A DNA stretch of 64,000 nt from positions 667,924 through 731,923 of the forward strand of contig NZ_KB850224.1 in NCBI RefSeq assembly GCF_000369805.1, given 5' to 3'. Source of the DNA: Acinetobacter sp. NIPH 2100. GTDB lineage: Bacteria; Pseudomonadota; Gammaproteobacteria; Pseudomonadales; Moraxellaceae. Below the pieces are notes generated by a model. It was not told the DNA's origin. It did no database searches and was given only the letters and a program-made list of their open reading frames with translations. The translations under genes and the position numbers were made by a program. Position 1 is the first letter of the stretch. Every line of letters begins with the position of its first letter. Positions 8,633 to 19,700 of this stretch are shown piece after piece.

Positions 8633-11389
8633 ATGGCCAGATATAGCAAAATCAATAGTTTCAATGCATTACAAACACTCACCGTCGGTTCGACATCCTA
8701 TCAAATCTATAGTTTAGCGCGAGCAGCTGAAACACTTGGCAATATTGATCAATTGCCAAAGTCTTTAAAGGTTTTGCTAGAAAATTTACTGCGTTTTGAA
8801 GATCAAAAAAGTGTAAAAGTGGAGCATATTCAAGCACTGGTGGATTGGCAGAAAAGCAAAAGTTCTGATCAAGAAATTCAGTATCGCCCTGCACGAGTGC
8901 TGATGCAGGATTTTACTGGGGTTCCTGCGGTAGTCGATCTTGCTGCAATGCGCGCTGCAATGTCTCAAGCCGGTGGTGATCCTAATCTCATCAATCCCTT
9001 ATCACCTGTAGATTTGGTCATTGACCATTCTGTTATGGTCGACCATTTTGCCGATGAAAATGCCTTTGCCGAGAATGTCGAAATTGAGATGCAACGTAAT
9101 GGTGAGCGTTATCAATTCCTGCGTTGGGGACAATCTGCGTTTGATAATTTTAGTGTAGTACCGCCTGGGACAGGGATTTGCCACCAAGTCAATTTAGAGT
9201 ATTTGGCACAGGCAGTATGGTTAGGCGATGATGAAGGTCAAGTTTTTGCTTTTCCAGATACGCTCGTTGGAACGGATTCGCACACCACCATGATCAATGG
9301 ACTGGGGGTTTTAGGTTGGGGTGTGGGTGGGATTGAAGCAGAAGCCGCGATGCTAGGACAGCCTGTATCCATGTTGATTCCAGAAGTAATCGGATTCAAA
9401 CTGACAGGCAAGTTGAATGAAGGAATTACTGCGACTGATTTAGTACTCACTATTACACAGATGCTGCGTCAAAAAGGGGTGGTGGGCAAATTTGTTGAAT
9501 TCTATGGCGATGGTTTGGCTGATTTACCCTTGGCGGATCGCGCCACCATTGCCAATATGGCACCAGAATATGGTGCAACCTGTGGTTTCTTCCCTGTTGA
9601 TGAGGTGACATTGGGATATTTATCCCTGACAGGTCGCAAGCAAGAGCGGATTGATTTAGTTGAAGCCTATAGTAAAGCACAAGGCTTGTGGCGTCATACG
9701 GGTGATGAGCCGATCTTTACTGATACACTGAGCTTGGATATGAGTACCGTTCAGGCAAGTTTGGCAGGACCCAAACGTCCACAAGATCGTGTTTTGTTGT
9801 CAGATGTTCCGAAAACCTTTAATGCATTGATGGAGTTGAATCTCAAACCCGCCAAAGAAGCCAAAGAACGTTTGGAAAATGAAGGCGGCGGAGGGACTGC
9901 TGTTGAAGCCAAGAAAGCAAATTTAGCGCACGAAGAACCCGCATGCACCATTGATGGAAAATCATATCCCTTAACTGATGGTGATGTGGTGATTTCAGCC
10001 ATTACCTCCTGTACCAATACTTCCAATCCAAGCGTGATGCTGGCTGCAGGATTGTTGGCGAAAAAAGCAATTGAGAAAGGGCTACAACGAAAACCATGGG
10101 TGAAAAGCTCATTGGCACCTGGTTCTAAAGTGGTCACTGATTATTTAGCGGCGGCTGGCGTAACACCATATTTGGATGAGTTAGGCTATAACTTGGTTGG
10201 TTATGGCTGTACCACCTGTATTGGTAACTCTGGACCTTTACCAGAACCGATCGAAGAGGCGATTCAATGCCATGACTTAAATGTTGCTTCGGTACTTTCA
10301 GGAAACCGTAACTTTGAAGGACGAGTTCATCCATTGGTAAAAACCAACTGGTTGGCTTCCCCTCCATTGGTGGTTGCCTATGGTTTGGCAGGAAATATTC
10401 GTACAGATTTAACTACGCAGCCGATTGGCCAAGGCAAAGATGGGCAGGACGTTTATCTCAAAGACATTTGGCCGAGCCAATTTGAAATCGATCAAGTGCT
10501 GCAAAAAGTGAATACCGACATGTTCCATAAGGAATATGCCGCTGTGTTTGATGGTGATGCTACTTGGCAAGCGATCCAGATTCCACAAAGCCAGACCTAT
10601 GCTTGGCAAGATAACTCGACCTATATTCGACATCCGCCATTTTTTGAGGAAATCAATCAGCCTCCGAAAGCCATTACCAATATTGAGCAGGCACGTATTT
10701 TGGCCGTGTTGGGAGATTCCGTTACCACTGACCACATATCTCCAGCAGGGAATATCAAGAAAGATAGTCCAGCAGGACGTTATTTACAGCAACAGGGGGT
10801 TGAACCGAAAGATTTCAACTCTTATGGTTCTCGACGTGGCAATCATGAAGTGATGATGCGCGGGACTTTTGCCAATATTCGGATTAAGAATGAAATGCTT
10901 GGTGGTGAAGAAGGGGGTAATACCATTTTCATTCCAACAGGTGAAAAACTTGCCATTTATGATGCTTCCATGCTTTATCAACAGCAACAAACGCCGTTGG
11001 TGATTATTGCTGGCAAGGAATATGGAACTGGTTCATCACGAGATTGGGCCGCAAAAGGTACCAACTTGTTGGGTGTAAAAGCGGTCATTGCTGAAAGCTT
11101 TGAGCGTATTCATCGTTCTAATCTGGTGGGGATGGGCGTATTACCATTACAGTTTGTAGATGGGCAAACACGTCAATCTTTAAATCTGACAGGTCGAGAA
11201 GTGCTTTCGATTCATGGATTATCCGATGATATCCAACCGCATCAGACTTTGGATATCCAAGTACAGCGGGAGGACGGGTCACAAACTCAGTTTAAAGTAT
11301 TGTGCAGAATCGATACCTTGAATGAAGTGGAATACTTTAAAGCAGGTGGTATTTTGCATTATGTATTACGCAATCTGATTGCTGCTTAA
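8633..11389 (+). CDS. acnA: Aconitate hydratase A
   Basis: A 918-residue monomeric aconitase of the AcnA/IRP type, converting citrate to isocitrate in the TCA and glyoxylate cycles. The three [4Fe-4S] ligands are visible: Cys460 in SCTNT, Cys526 and Cys529 in GCTTCIG. The swivel domain near the C-terminus has SRDWAAKG and [16 protein letters not shown]. The length matches AcnA (about 890-920). A terminator follows at 11412-11442, and the gene has its own upstream gap of 126 bases, so it is probably monocistronic. Acinetobacter also carries acnB-type enzymes elsewhere; AcnA is generally the more stable, stress-related form. Confidence 0.97.
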   Translation: MARYSKINSFNALQTLTVGSTSYQIYSLARAAETLGNIDQLPKSLKVLLENLLRFEDQKSVKVEHIQALVDWQKSKSSDQEIQYRPARVLMQDFTGVPAVVDLAAMRAAMSQAGGDPNLINPLSPVDLVIDHSVMVDHFADENAFAENVEIEMQRNGERYQFLRWGQSAFDNFSVVPPGTGICHQVNLEYLAQAVWLGDDEGQVFAFPDTLVGTDSHTTMINGLGVLGWGVGGIEAEAAMLGQPVSMLIPEVIGFKLTGKLNEGITATDLVLTITQMLRQKGVVGKFVEFYGDGLADLPLADRATIANMAPEYGATCGFFPVDEVTLGYLSLTGRKQERIDLVEAYSKAQGLWRHTGDEPIFTDTLSLDMSTVQASLAGPKRPQDRVLLSDVPKTFNALMELNLKPAKEAKERLENEGGGGTAVEAKKANLAHEEPACTIDGKSYPLTDGDVVISAITSCTNTSNPSVMLAAGLLAKKAIEKGLQRKPWVKSSLAPGSKVVTDYLAAAGVTPYLDELGYNLVGYGCTTCIGNSGPLPEPIEEAIQCHDLNVASVLSGNRNFEGRVHPLVKTNWLASPPLVVAYGLAGNIRTDLTTQPIGQGKDGQDVYLKDIWPSQFEIDQVLQKVNTDMFHKEYAAVFDGDATWQAIQIPQSQTYAWQDNSTYIRHPPFFEEINQPPKAITNIEQARILAVLGDSVTTDHISPAGNIKKDSPAGRYLQQQGVEPKDFNSYGSRRGNHEVMMRGTFANIRIKNEMLGGEEGGNTIFIPTGEKLAIYDASMLYQQQQTPLVIIAGKEYGTGSSRDWAAKGTNLLGVKAVIAESFERIHRSNLVGMGVLPLQFVDGQTRQSLNLTGREVLSIHGLSDDIQPHQTLDIQVQREDGSQTQFKVLCRIDTLNEVEYFKAGGILHYVLRNLIAA

Positions 11390-11411
11390 GCGATAAGATA
11401 TTTCATAAATC

Positions 11412-11442
11412 AAAGATGAAAGCGAGTCTTTCATCTTTTTTT
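11412..11442 (+). terminator. Rho-independent terminator of acnA
   Basis: Ten-base perfect stem AAAGATGAAA with TTTCATCTTT, 7-base loop, then continuous T to 11442. Confidence 0.88.
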
Positions 11443-11502
11443 GTTTGAATTTCAGGTATTCAGCGTTAAGGTAGTCAAGCCCGATCAAATTGGATAAAGG
11501 CT

Positions 11503-12690
11503 TTGAATCAATTACCTCGCTATGTTTATTATCTCTTGGCTGCGCAGGCATTTAATTTAATTGCCGCTGTTTTGTCAGTTACTGTGGCTGCAATTGTGGG
11601 TTTAAAGCTAGCGCCAACTCAGGCCTTAGCTACAGTGCCGTATGGTTTGCAGTTTTTAGCGATGCTACTGACGACTTTTATTTTTTCTTTTTTAATGAAA
11701 AAGCTTGGACGTCATCTGGTTTTCCAGTTTGGTTGTATCTGCCTGTTTTTGGCTGGTGTTCTAGGCTATCTGGCATTACAGCAGCAACAGTTTTATCTAT
11801 TATGCCTCAGCCATTTTTCACTGGGTTTATTTATCTCGACTGCGAATTTCTATCGCTTTGCTGCTTCTGATCGTTTGGCTGCCGATTTGATTCCAAAGGC
11901 AACTGCCATGGTGATCTCGGGCGGAGTGATTGCAGCAATTATTGCACCCCTATTGGCGATTCAATTTCAGCAGGTAGCAGGTCTACCCGATTTCACCGCG
12001 ATTTATTTCATTTTTAGTGTCTTGGCCTTGTTGTTATCTCCAATCTTGTATGTATGGAACACAAAATTCCAACGCCAACAGACACAGCAGATGGTGATTG
12101 AACCCACTCAGCGCAGCAAGCTGCCAATCACTTTGATTATTGCTGCCATGATCAGTGGTGCTTTTGCCTACTATATTATGAATGTGATGATGATTATGTC
12201 TTCGTTGCATTTAAAGGAACATCATTCATTTCACTATGCTTCGATCTCCATTCAGTTGCATGTGTTGGCAATGTTTATTCCGTCATTCTTTGTTTCTAAA
12301 CTGATTCAACGATGGGGAACGTACACCACAATTTATGTGGGCTTTGCTTTACTGATGTTATCGTCTTTAATTCCAATGTTCGGACAAGTCGGAATCTATA
12401 TTAATACTGCCTTGATCGTTCTCGGTGTGGGCTGGAATTTTGCTTATTCAGGTGCATCGACGTTATTGGCTGGTTTAAATGAGCAGCAAAAACATCGTGT
12501 ACAAGGAATTAATGAGACTGGAATTGCCTTATTTGCAACCTTAGGCGCATTTTTACCAGCCCCTATTTTGAGTGGTCTTGGCTGGATCAATGCCAACCTT
12601 TTAGCTTTATTTATGAGCTTCATGGTTTTTATTCTATTGCTGATTTTAAATCGCCAAGGTCAAGCATCAAGCAAAGTTTCATCAAGCTAA
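11503..12690 (+). CDS. MFS transporter, 12 membrane helices
   Basis: A 395-residue inner-membrane protein with about twelve hydrophobic segments and a longer hydrophilic loop in the middle (around residues 185-205), the layout of the major facilitator superfamily. A cytoplasmic basic loop (FLMKKLGRHLV) between helices 2 and 3 fits the family's A-motif region in degenerate form. The substrate is unknown. The start is the TTG at 11503, preceded by AAAGG very close by, so the exact start is uncertain; no ATG lies near enough to keep helix 1. It sits between acnA and tcdA with no operon partner. Confidence 0.82.
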   Translation: MNQLPRYVYYLLAAQAFNLIAAVLSVTVAAIVGLKLAPTQALATVPYGLQFLAMLLTTFIFSFLMKKLGRHLVFQFGCICLFLAGVLGYLALQQQQFYLLCLSHFSLGLFISTANFYRFAASDRLAADLIPKATAMVISGGVIAAIIAPLLAIQFQQVAGLPDFTAIYFIFSVLALLLSPILYVWNTKFQRQQTQQMVIEPTQRSKLPITLIIAAMISGAFAYYIMNVMMIMSSLHLKEHHSFHYASISIQLHVLAMFIPSFFVSKLIQRWGTYTTIYVGFALLMLSSLIPMFGQVGIYINTALIVLGVGWNFAYSGASTLLAGLNEQQKHRVQGINETGIALFATLGAFLPAPILSGLGWINANLLALFMSFMVFILLLILNRQGQASSKVSSS

Positions 12691-12751
12691 CCTAAACGGG
12701 TTTAAACACGTTAAAATACGGCTTTAATTGAAAGCTATAGATCGCCCTGTT

Positions 12752-13516
12752 ATGACTGATGTTCCTGTAAATGATGAATATGAGCGCCGTTTTGCTGGTG
12801 TTGCCAAAATTTATGGAGAAAATGCATTTGCACATTATGAGCAAAGCCATGTCATGGTGATTGGTATTGGCGGTGTGGGGAGTTGGGCTGTTGAAGCATT
12901 AGCTCGTACGGGTATTGGTGAACTCACTCTGGTGGATATGGATGTGGTGGCGGCATCGAATGTTAACCGTCAACTGCCTGCAATGAGCTCGACATTGGGA
13001 CAAGAAAAAATTGAGATTATGGCCGAGCGTTGCCGACAAATTAATCCACGTATGAAAGTGAATGTGATTGATGACTACCTTACGCCTGAAAATGTCAAAG
13101 AGATTTTAAATCCTGTTCCAACGATCATTTTAGACTGCATTGATGACGTCAAAGCCAAGTTTGCTTTGATGTTGCATTGTCGCTTTAACAAAATCCCGTT
13201 GATTGTGTCCGGTGGCGCTGGTGGAAAGCTGGATCCGCTTAAGATTCGAGTGGCAGACTTATCCAAAACAGAACAAGATCCGATGTTGGCAAAACTGCGC
13301 ACTCAACTACGTTCGAAAGGGATTTGTAAAAAACCAAAAGAGAAATTCGGCATCACTTGCGTGTATTCGATTGATAATCCATTTTCAAGCGCAGAGGTTT
13401 GCCCAAGCGCTGGCCTACGTTGTGGGGGATATGGTTCGGCGGTGGTAGTGACTTCAAGCTTTGCAATGGTCGCGGTGGCTGAAGTCTTAAAGAAACTAGA
13501 TAAAATCAGAGCTTAA
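12752..13516 (+). CDS. tcdA: tRNA threonylcarbamoyladenosine dehydratase
   Basis: A 254-residue ThiF/MoeB/E1-like enzyme (TcdA, formerly CsdL/YgdL). ATP-binding Rossmann motif GIGGVGSWAVEALARTG near residues 37-53, then the LVDMDVVAASNVNRQ stretch. It cyclises t6A37 of ANN-decoding tRNAs to ct6A using ATP. The ATG at 12752 is preferred to TTG 12728, because the homologous region starts soon after. The C-terminal part keeps the PSxxxxCPSAGLRCGGYGS region. It converges on the CHAP gene, whose stop is only 16 bases away. Confidence 0.92.
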   Translation: MTDVPVNDEYERRFAGVAKIYGENAFAHYEQSHVMVIGIGGVGSWAVEALARTGIGELTLVDMDVVAASNVNRQLPAMSSTLGQEKIEIMAERCRQINPRMKVNVIDDYLTPENVKEILNPVPTIILDCIDDVKAKFALMLHCRFNKIPLIVSGGAGGKLDPLKIRVADLSKTEQDPMLAKLRTQLRSKGICKKPKEKFGITCVYSIDNPFSSAEVCPSAGLRCGGYGSAVVVTSSFAMVAVAEVLKKLDKIRA

Positions 13517-13532
13517 ATAAACGTTGGATGGA

Positions 13533-14012
13533 TTAAGCCTGAGGATATTGCGGTGCTAAACGGTAATAGCTATAAGTGACATTTGGATCTTTATAGACGT
13601 CATAGCTAGTTTGTTTATAGTCAGAAACCCATTGTGAGCCTGTAAAGCCGGCAATATGTCCGTAACGGTGCTTCTTGGTGCGGTGGATAATATAGATATC
13701 GCCTGGCTGCGGGTTGTTAAATTCAGGGGTGATTTTCTGATAACCAATCTGTTGTAAGGTGCGACCCCAGTCTGATGCGGCAACAGGATGTTGAACGATA
13801 TTGGCACCAGCAGATTGTAAAGCGATCCTGACGAATTTAGCACATTGAGATGAGCTACGATACGACGCACGTTTGGTCAGCTTCTGAGAGAATTTACTCA
13901 CATCAATTCCAGAAGTCGATGGCAGTTTTGGCATCTCTCGATAAGGAATAACCACCTGTTGCGAGGGTGGGTGAATCATACTGTGGTCTACTGAAGGTAC
14001 ATCATAAATCAT
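13533..14012 (-). CDS. CHAP-domain peptidoglycan amidase-like protein without signal peptide
   Basis: A 159-residue protein. A CHAP/NlpC-P60-type cysteine hydrolase core is visible: Cys57 in SSSQCAKFV, as the nucleophile at a helix start, and His119 in RYGHIAGF, with PQPGDIYII before it, which is the usual order C...GD...H. The first 35 residues are Pro/Ser-rich and have no hydrophobic core, so there is no classical secretion signal. Such cytosolic small amidases are either phage or type VI effector-like, or cytosolic housekeeping enzymes. No immunity-like gene adjoins, and no type VI or phage genes are nearby. Function against cell-wall peptides is inferred from fold. Confidence 0.75.
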   Translation of the reverse strand: MIYDVPSVDHSMIHPPSQQVVIPYREMPKLPSTSGIDVSKFSQKLTKRASYRSSSQCAKFVRIALQSAGANIVQHPVAASDWGRTLQQIGYQKITPEFNNPQPGDIYIIHRTKKHRYGHIAGFTGSQWVSDYKQTSYDVYKDPNVTYSYYRLAPQYPQA

Positions 14013-14265
14013 TGTGAATCTCTACCGCATTTTCAAAACAACTGAACGTGTGCCAGAATCTCTAACGAAGCACATGGTAAGCGATAAATCTTCAAAAACC
14101 TAAAATGTAATGTAATAATATAACAAAATGATCGAATTATAATGAATTTTGAATGAATATTTTTTGAAGATCATCTTAATTATAAAAGGTTTAAGTTCTC
14201 TTTAAAGAAATCTTTCATATTTGTAAAATGATATTTCACACCGTGATGAAGTTGGCAATTTTAAA

Positions 14266-14285
14266 GCATCAATTAAGATTGATGC
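14266..14285 (-). terminator. Hairpin spanning the dusA stop codon
   Basis: Perfect 8-base arms (GCATCAAT/ATTGATGC) with a 4-base loop. The stop codon of dusA lies in the loop. On the minus strand it is followed by TTTAAAATT, a weak T-tract, so it is a plausible but not strong terminator. Confidence 0.5.
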
Positions 14286-15277
14286 TCTTTCAGATAATCT
14301 TCGGTTCTTTGTATTGCTGTTTGAATATTTTGAATTGCATGTTCAATATCAGCAATCGTTTTGGCATTGCCACCGCTAAGCGCTTGACGCCATTTTCTTG
14401 CACCAGGCAGGTTTTGGAATAGACCCAAAATATGTCGGGTGATAATCGACAAGGGTGCACCTTCAGCAACCCGCTGATGAATATACGGCATCATCTGTTG
14501 CATGATTTCGAAACGATCAGGTGCTTCCAGATTCCAGAGTTGTCCCATTTCGGCCAAAAGATATGGATTGTGATAAGCCTCACGACCAATCATGACACCA
14601 TCTACATGCTGTAAATGTTGCTGTGTTTCTTCGAAAGTTTTGATGCCGCCGTTAATTTCGATGGTGAGATGTGGGCGTTCTTGCTTCAAACGATAGACAT
14701 CGTCATAACGTAAAGGTGGAACATCACGGTTTTCTTTAGGTGATAAGCCTTGCAAAATAGCAATACGTGCATGCACGATAAAATGAGTACAACCAGTTGC
14801 AGCAACCGTATCCACAAAATGCAGCATTTCTTCATAAGACTGCATATCATCAATCCCGATACGATGTTTCACGGTCACAGGGATTGACACTGCTTTTTGC
14901 ATGCTATGAATACATTCGGCAACCAGATTTGGCTCAGCCATGAGACAGGCGCCAATTTTATTATTTTGTACACGGTCACTTGGGCAGCCGACATTTAAAT
15001 TGACTTCGTTATAGCCCCAATCTTCCGCCATTTTGGTACAGGTTGCCAACTCTTGCGGATTGGAGCCACCAAGCTGTAAAACAATGGGATGTTCTTGTTG
15101 ATTGAAGTCTAAATGACGATTTGCACCACCATAGATAATCGCACCTGTTGTGACCATCTCGGTATAGAGCACGACATTTGGATTAAACAGGCGCGCAAAA
15201 TAACGATAATCTTTTGTTGTCCAATCCATCATTGGCGCGACGGAAATGCGTGGCTTTAATGATTCAAGTGGTTGCAT
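14273..15277 (-). CDS. dusA: tRNA-dihydrouridine(20/20a) synthase
   Basis: A 334-residue flavoenzyme reducing uridine 20/20a in the tRNA D-loop with NADPH. TIM-barrel motifs: SVAPMMDWTTKDYRYFAR at the start, NLNVGCPSDRVQ with the active-site Cys, VTVKHRIGID and IEINGGIKT, then a helical C-terminal domain binding tRNA. SVAPMMDWT is diagnostic of DusA rather than DusB or DusC. ATG 15277 is chosen over an upstream TTG at 15304, since the homologous sequence begins just after it. It stands alone. Confidence 0.96.
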   Translation of the reverse strand: MQPLESLKPRISVAPMMDWTTKDYRYFARLFNPNVVLYTEMVTTGAIIYGGANRHLDFNQQEHPIVLQLGGSNPQELATCTKMAEDWGYNEVNLNVGCPSDRVQNNKIGACLMAEPNLVAECIHSMQKAVSIPVTVKHRIGIDDMQSYEEMLHFVDTVAATGCTHFIVHARIAILQGLSPKENRDVPPLRYDDVYRLKQERPHLTIEINGGIKTFEETQQHLQHVDGVMIGREAYHNPYLLAEMGQLWNLEAPDRFEIMQQMMPYIHQRVAEGAPLSIITRHILGLFQNLPGARKWRQALSGGNAKTIADIEHAIQNIQTAIQRTEDYLKEHQS

Positions 15278-15541
15278 AAACAGTTCTCGGATGTGGACAA
15301 GCAAAGAAAGGGCAGCATTATACGAGTTTTGTGATCAATTCACCAATTATCCTCTGTAGGGCTTTGATTACAGCATTAGAATTTCATCCTTACAGAAAAA
15401 CCGAACATCCTTGGCATCAGCCTAAGCAGTATTGGACCATACTTCTTATGTCTGATTGCTCTAGACGGATCATCACTCAAAAAGATAAAGCAGAGTCATG
15501 CTGACTTTGTATATATTCTATTTCTGTGTGAGGACTCCCGA

Positions 15542-15703
15542 ATGAGCACATTAAGTTTAGGCTTGATTCTATCGACTATAATAACGGTGATATCAACTAT
15601 TTTTGCCGTATTAGGTGTGATCAGTTATTCTGGTGCCTTGCTGTTGATTATGTTTATCATATTTCCTATGTTCATGGTGCAGCAGTTAAAGTGGAATTTC
15701 TGA
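15542..15703 (+). CDS. Small predicted membrane protein (53 residues)
   Basis: ATG at 15542 preceded by GAGGA, stop TGA at 15701-15703, coding 53 residues. Almost the whole protein is hydrophobic: a first segment (LGLILSTIITVISTIFAVLG) and a second (SGALLLIMFIIFPMFMV), ending QQLKWNF, so it would be a two-helix or hairpin membrane peptide. I do not recognise a family. It lies in the 850-base gap between dusA and the response regulator gene, on the same strand as the two-component genes. A connector role is only speculation. A ribosome-binding site, clean frame and strongly biased composition argue it is real. Confidence 0.5.
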   Translation: MSTLSLGLILSTIITVISTIFAVLGVISYSGALLLIMFIIFPMFMVQQLKWNF

Positions 15704-16149
15704 AACTGGCTTTTTGATTATTAAGCTAACTTGCTTCTGGTGCATATAAGTGCTCAGCAGGTTGATTGTTCTTGGTCTAAAATTATTATATTCAAATAAA
15801 AAAATTAAATGGTATAGAGTAAATTCTAAGCAGTGTAATAGCGATGACTCAATGTTTTATATTCAAAAGTGATGCTATTTGTACATTTCGAATTTCAAAA
15901 AAATTAAACCTTAAAATTATAAAAACATTTGATTTATATCCATTTTAATCATGCTTTTTTATTTGGGAAAGCATTTCTGGTGATTAAGCAAAGATCGGTG
16001 GGATATCGCTTTTAGCTGATCTAGATGTTGTAAAAGAAATACAATTATGTATCCAACGCTGTAGTAAAATTAGCAGCGTAATTCATTGGTTTTTTTTACA
16101 TAAATTTATACTTTTACAAGATCTACTCTATAAATATTAAAGGAAAGAT
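15704..16149. other. AT-rich 446-base gap before the two-component genes
   Basis: No gene found. The last third holds long A and T tracts and a TATAAATATTAAAGGAAAG stretch just before the response-regulator start, with AAAGGA acting as ribosome-binding site. The size and AT content fit a control region for the two-component operon, but no specific site could be named. Confidence 0.4.
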
Positions 16150-16785
16150 ATGCACAACGCATTGATTGTAGATGATCATCCCGTTGCACGGTTGGCTGTT
16201 CGAATGCTTTTGGAAAAAGAAGGTATGACCGTACTTGCAGAAACGGGGGATGGTTTGGATGCGGTTTCTTTAATTAAGCAGCTTGGGCCTGATTTAGTTG
16301 TGATTGATATTGATATGCCGTCTTTGAATGGTATTGAGGTTGTTCAGCGCTTACGTAAAAATGGTTATCAAGGCGGTATGCTGATGCTCAGCGGCAAGGA
16401 TGATGATCATTATATTAAACGCTGTGCGAGTGCAGGTGCCGATGGATTTATTAGTAAGAAAAATCAACTGGTTGAACTTCATGATGCGATTCGTGCGCTA
16501 CGCGGAGGTTATGGCTATTTTCCGCGCGCCCTTGCACGTCTTCACGTTGCTGATGCGACCTTAACTGATACTGATATTGAAAAGAATAAAATTGCTGAAC
16601 TTTCATCCAAAGAGTTACAGGTACTCCTTTATTTAGCCAAAGGCGAAAAAGTGATTGATATCGGGGGGCTTATGCATATCAGTGATAAAACGGTAAGTAC
16701 TTATAAAAGTCGCATGATGCAAAAGCTTGAGCTAAAAAATATGATGGAGTTGTATGACTTTGCCCAGCGTAATCATTTGGTCTAA
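16150..16785 (+). CDS. Response regulator, BvgA/EvgA-like (NarL family)
   Basis: A 211-residue regulator. The receiver domain at residues 1-120 has the acidic pair DD8-9, acceptor Asp53 in VIDIDMP and the conserved Lys in SKKN near 107. The LuxR-type helix-turn-helix at about 145-205 has LSSKELQVLLYLAKGEKVID and ISDKTVSTYKSRMMQKL. It lies 8 bases upstream of a BvgS-like kinase, so the pair forms an operon and a phosphorelay. The order regulator-first and the sensor type match BvgAS and EvgAS, which control virulence and acid/drug-resistance genes. The target genes here are unknown. Confidence 0.93.
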   Translation: MHNALIVDDHPVARLAVRMLLEKEGMTVLAETGDGLDAVSLIKQLGPDLVVIDIDMPSLNGIEVVQRLRKNGYQGGMLMLSGKDDDHYIKRCASAGADGFISKKNQLVELHDAIRALRGGYGYFPRALARLHVADATLTDTDIEKNKIAELSSKELQVLLYLAKGEKVIDIGGLMHISDKTVSTYKSRMMQKLELKNMMELYDFAQRNHLV

Positions 16786-16793
16786 GGAATCAT

Positions 16794-19700
16794 ATGCCAA
16801 AACTGTGGATACTGGGTTGTGTCGTGTTCTGCCTGTTTTGCAATGCTGTACGGGCAGAGTCTCCACAACTGATGAAAGTTTTCAGTCGGGAAGCACCGAT
16901 CCAGCTTGAATTTGAATTAAATGATAAAGACTGGCGTTGGCTCGGGAAAAAACAAGAAATAAAAGTAGCCGTCTATGATCCGAAAAATCCCCCATTTGCT
17001 CTGTTATTAGAACCCGATATTTTTGAAGGAATTGCCGCTGATTATACTTTGCTGATTGCCCATTCTTTAGGGGTTCGCGTCAAGGTTCTACGTTATCCAG
17101 ATCGAGATGCAGCAATTGATGGGTTGAATCAGGGACAGGTCGATATGTTGATTGACTATGCCAATGATATTACAGATGAAACAGAGTTTAAGGCAAGTAT
17201 TCCTTTCACACCTGACGCGATTGCATTGGTTGGTCGAGAAGAAGTTTTAACACAGGATCTAAAAAAACCTCAGAATATACGGATTGCTTTGTTGGATGAT
17301 TTTCTGTCTGATGAATGGGTCGCGAAATATTATCCTCAGGCAAAGACAGTCCGCTACACCTCACCTGCAACAGCATTATCTTCTGTGGCGTTTGGAAATA
17401 ATGATTATTTTATTGGTAGCTTTGCGACAGTGAGTTATTTGGTTGAACGCAATTACGATAATTTGCTATCGGTCGCTAAAATCTTGTCAACGGAAGAAAC
17501 AGGACCACATTTTTTATTTAGAACCGATGAGAAGGTTTTACCACATACGGTCAATACGGTATTGGCAGCTATTCCGCCAGCACAGCGAAAAGCGATTTCA
17601 CATCAATGGAGTTCAGGCTCTGATTTATGGCAGTTCCAGTCACGCTTGGCATTAACCGAACGGGAACAGCGCTGGTTAGATCAGAATCGAGAAGTACGCG
17701 TCGTTATTAATCCGCTCTATGCACCATTTACCATGCTGGATTCAAACGGACAGTTTTATGGGATTAGTGCGGATGTGCTGCGGTTGATTCACTTACGCAC
17801 AGGCTTACATTTTAAGGCAGTTGAAGCCGATAACGTTGCAGAGATGTTCCAGAAAGTGAGCCAAAATGAAGGCGATCTGATTGCTGCAATGAGTTACAGT
17901 GATGAGCGAGATAAACATCTCATCTTTACTCGCCCTTATATTCAGCCTCCTTTTGTCTTGATTGTCAAAAATAGTACAACCGCACCGAAGGGATTATCGG
18001 AGGTTAAGACTTTAGCAATCACGCCGGGTAATTCTTTGTGGGAATGGATAAAAACAGAATATCCGCAGATCAAATTGGTAAAAGCTGAGAATGCCAGCTT
18101 GGCAATGCAGTGGGTTAAAGAAAAAAAAGTAGATGGCGCCGTACATAATCTGATTGGTGCCAATTATATGATTGATAGTTATTTCCGTCATGAACTCAAG
18201 ATTGCCACACGAATAGGGGATAACCTTTCACATATATCCTTTGCTGTACAACGGGATGAACCTGAACTGTATAGTATTCTCAACAAGGCTTTAGCGGATA
18301 TCTCCCCACGAGATATTTCGATGATCGCATATAAGTGGCAAGGAACGCCTGCAGTTAAATTGAATACATGGACCGTATATCGTCGGGAGTTTTATTGGCT
18401 GGCAGGGATTTTTGTGGCTTTGGTTCTGATTTCGTTGAGCTGGAATTACTACTTACGACAAAAAATGAGTACCCGAAAAAAAGCACAATTGAAGTTAAAG
18501 GAACAGGTCGAATTTAGAGAAACATTATTCAATAGTATGCTGGTTCCAGTTTATGTGGTTGACCGAGAAGGAAATATTCTAAGCCGTAACCAGGCTTGGG
18601 AGGATTTTTTTAAGCTAGACAAAAAGCATTTAGACAAATTGGCACTGACCTCATCTTTGCACCCGCTCGCGATTGTTTATTCAACTCTACAAGAGATGCT
18701 TAATGATCCGTACGGACCACTGCTATTAAGACATCGTTATACCATTAAGAATGGTGATGAGATGTGTGTAATCATCCATCAAGCAGTTCCATACATGGGG
18801 ATAAATGGAGAAGTTGTTGGGTTTATTTGTAGTTGGCAAGATATTACCGAGCATGAAGCACTGTTACTCGAACTGTCGTCTGCGCGAGAAAGGGCAGAAC
18901 AGGCAAGTCGGACTAAAAGTACATTCTTGGCGACCATGAGCCATGAGATCCGTACGCCAATCAGTGCCATTATTGGTTTACTTGAACTCACAGTGACCAA
19001 TAAAACGTTTACTCAAACCGATATGGAAGCCGTACAAGTTGCCTATGAGTCAGCCAAATCGCTTATGGATTTAATCGGTGAAATTTTGGATATGGCTAAA
19101 ATTGAGTCTGGAGAACTTGAACTAGCGCCTAAATGGACTGATTTTGATGAATTGGTACAACCTATCGTCCGTGTATTTGAAGGATTGGCACGGCAAAAGA
19201 ATCTGACCTTATCTAGCCATATTGATGCCCGGCATCCAGATGAAATATTTATTGATCCGATGCGTTTGCATCAAGTGCTTTCTAATTTAATTAGCAATGC
19301 GATCAAATTTACAGAGCAAGGCTCGATTGAGATCGGGATGAAATGCTTACGTAAGAAAGATCAACATATGGTTTTGGAGCTGGTTGTCTCCGATACTGGT
19401 GTAGGGATTGCAGAAGAAGATCAAGGGCAAATATTTACCCCATACAAACAATCTGATGCTGGGAAAATGCAAGTGGGTACAGGGTTGGGGCTGGCAATAT
19501 GTATGCAATTGGTCAAAATGATGGGCGGCGTAATTACGCTACGCAGCGAGCAAGGAAAAGGAACGCATATTACAGTGCATCTTCCAGTTGAACACCGCCA
19601 ATTTCAACCTGTATCCGTTGAGAGTGTCACGATGGCCGCAGATCGTATGCAACCCTTGAGTATTCTTGCTGTAGATGATCATCCCGCTAATCGATTATTG

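Noticed and set aside
9751..10137. 128-codon frame opposite acnA
   Set aside because: It is antisense to the iron-sulfur region of acnA, has no ribosome-binding site worth the name, and its residues mirror conserved codons of acnA.
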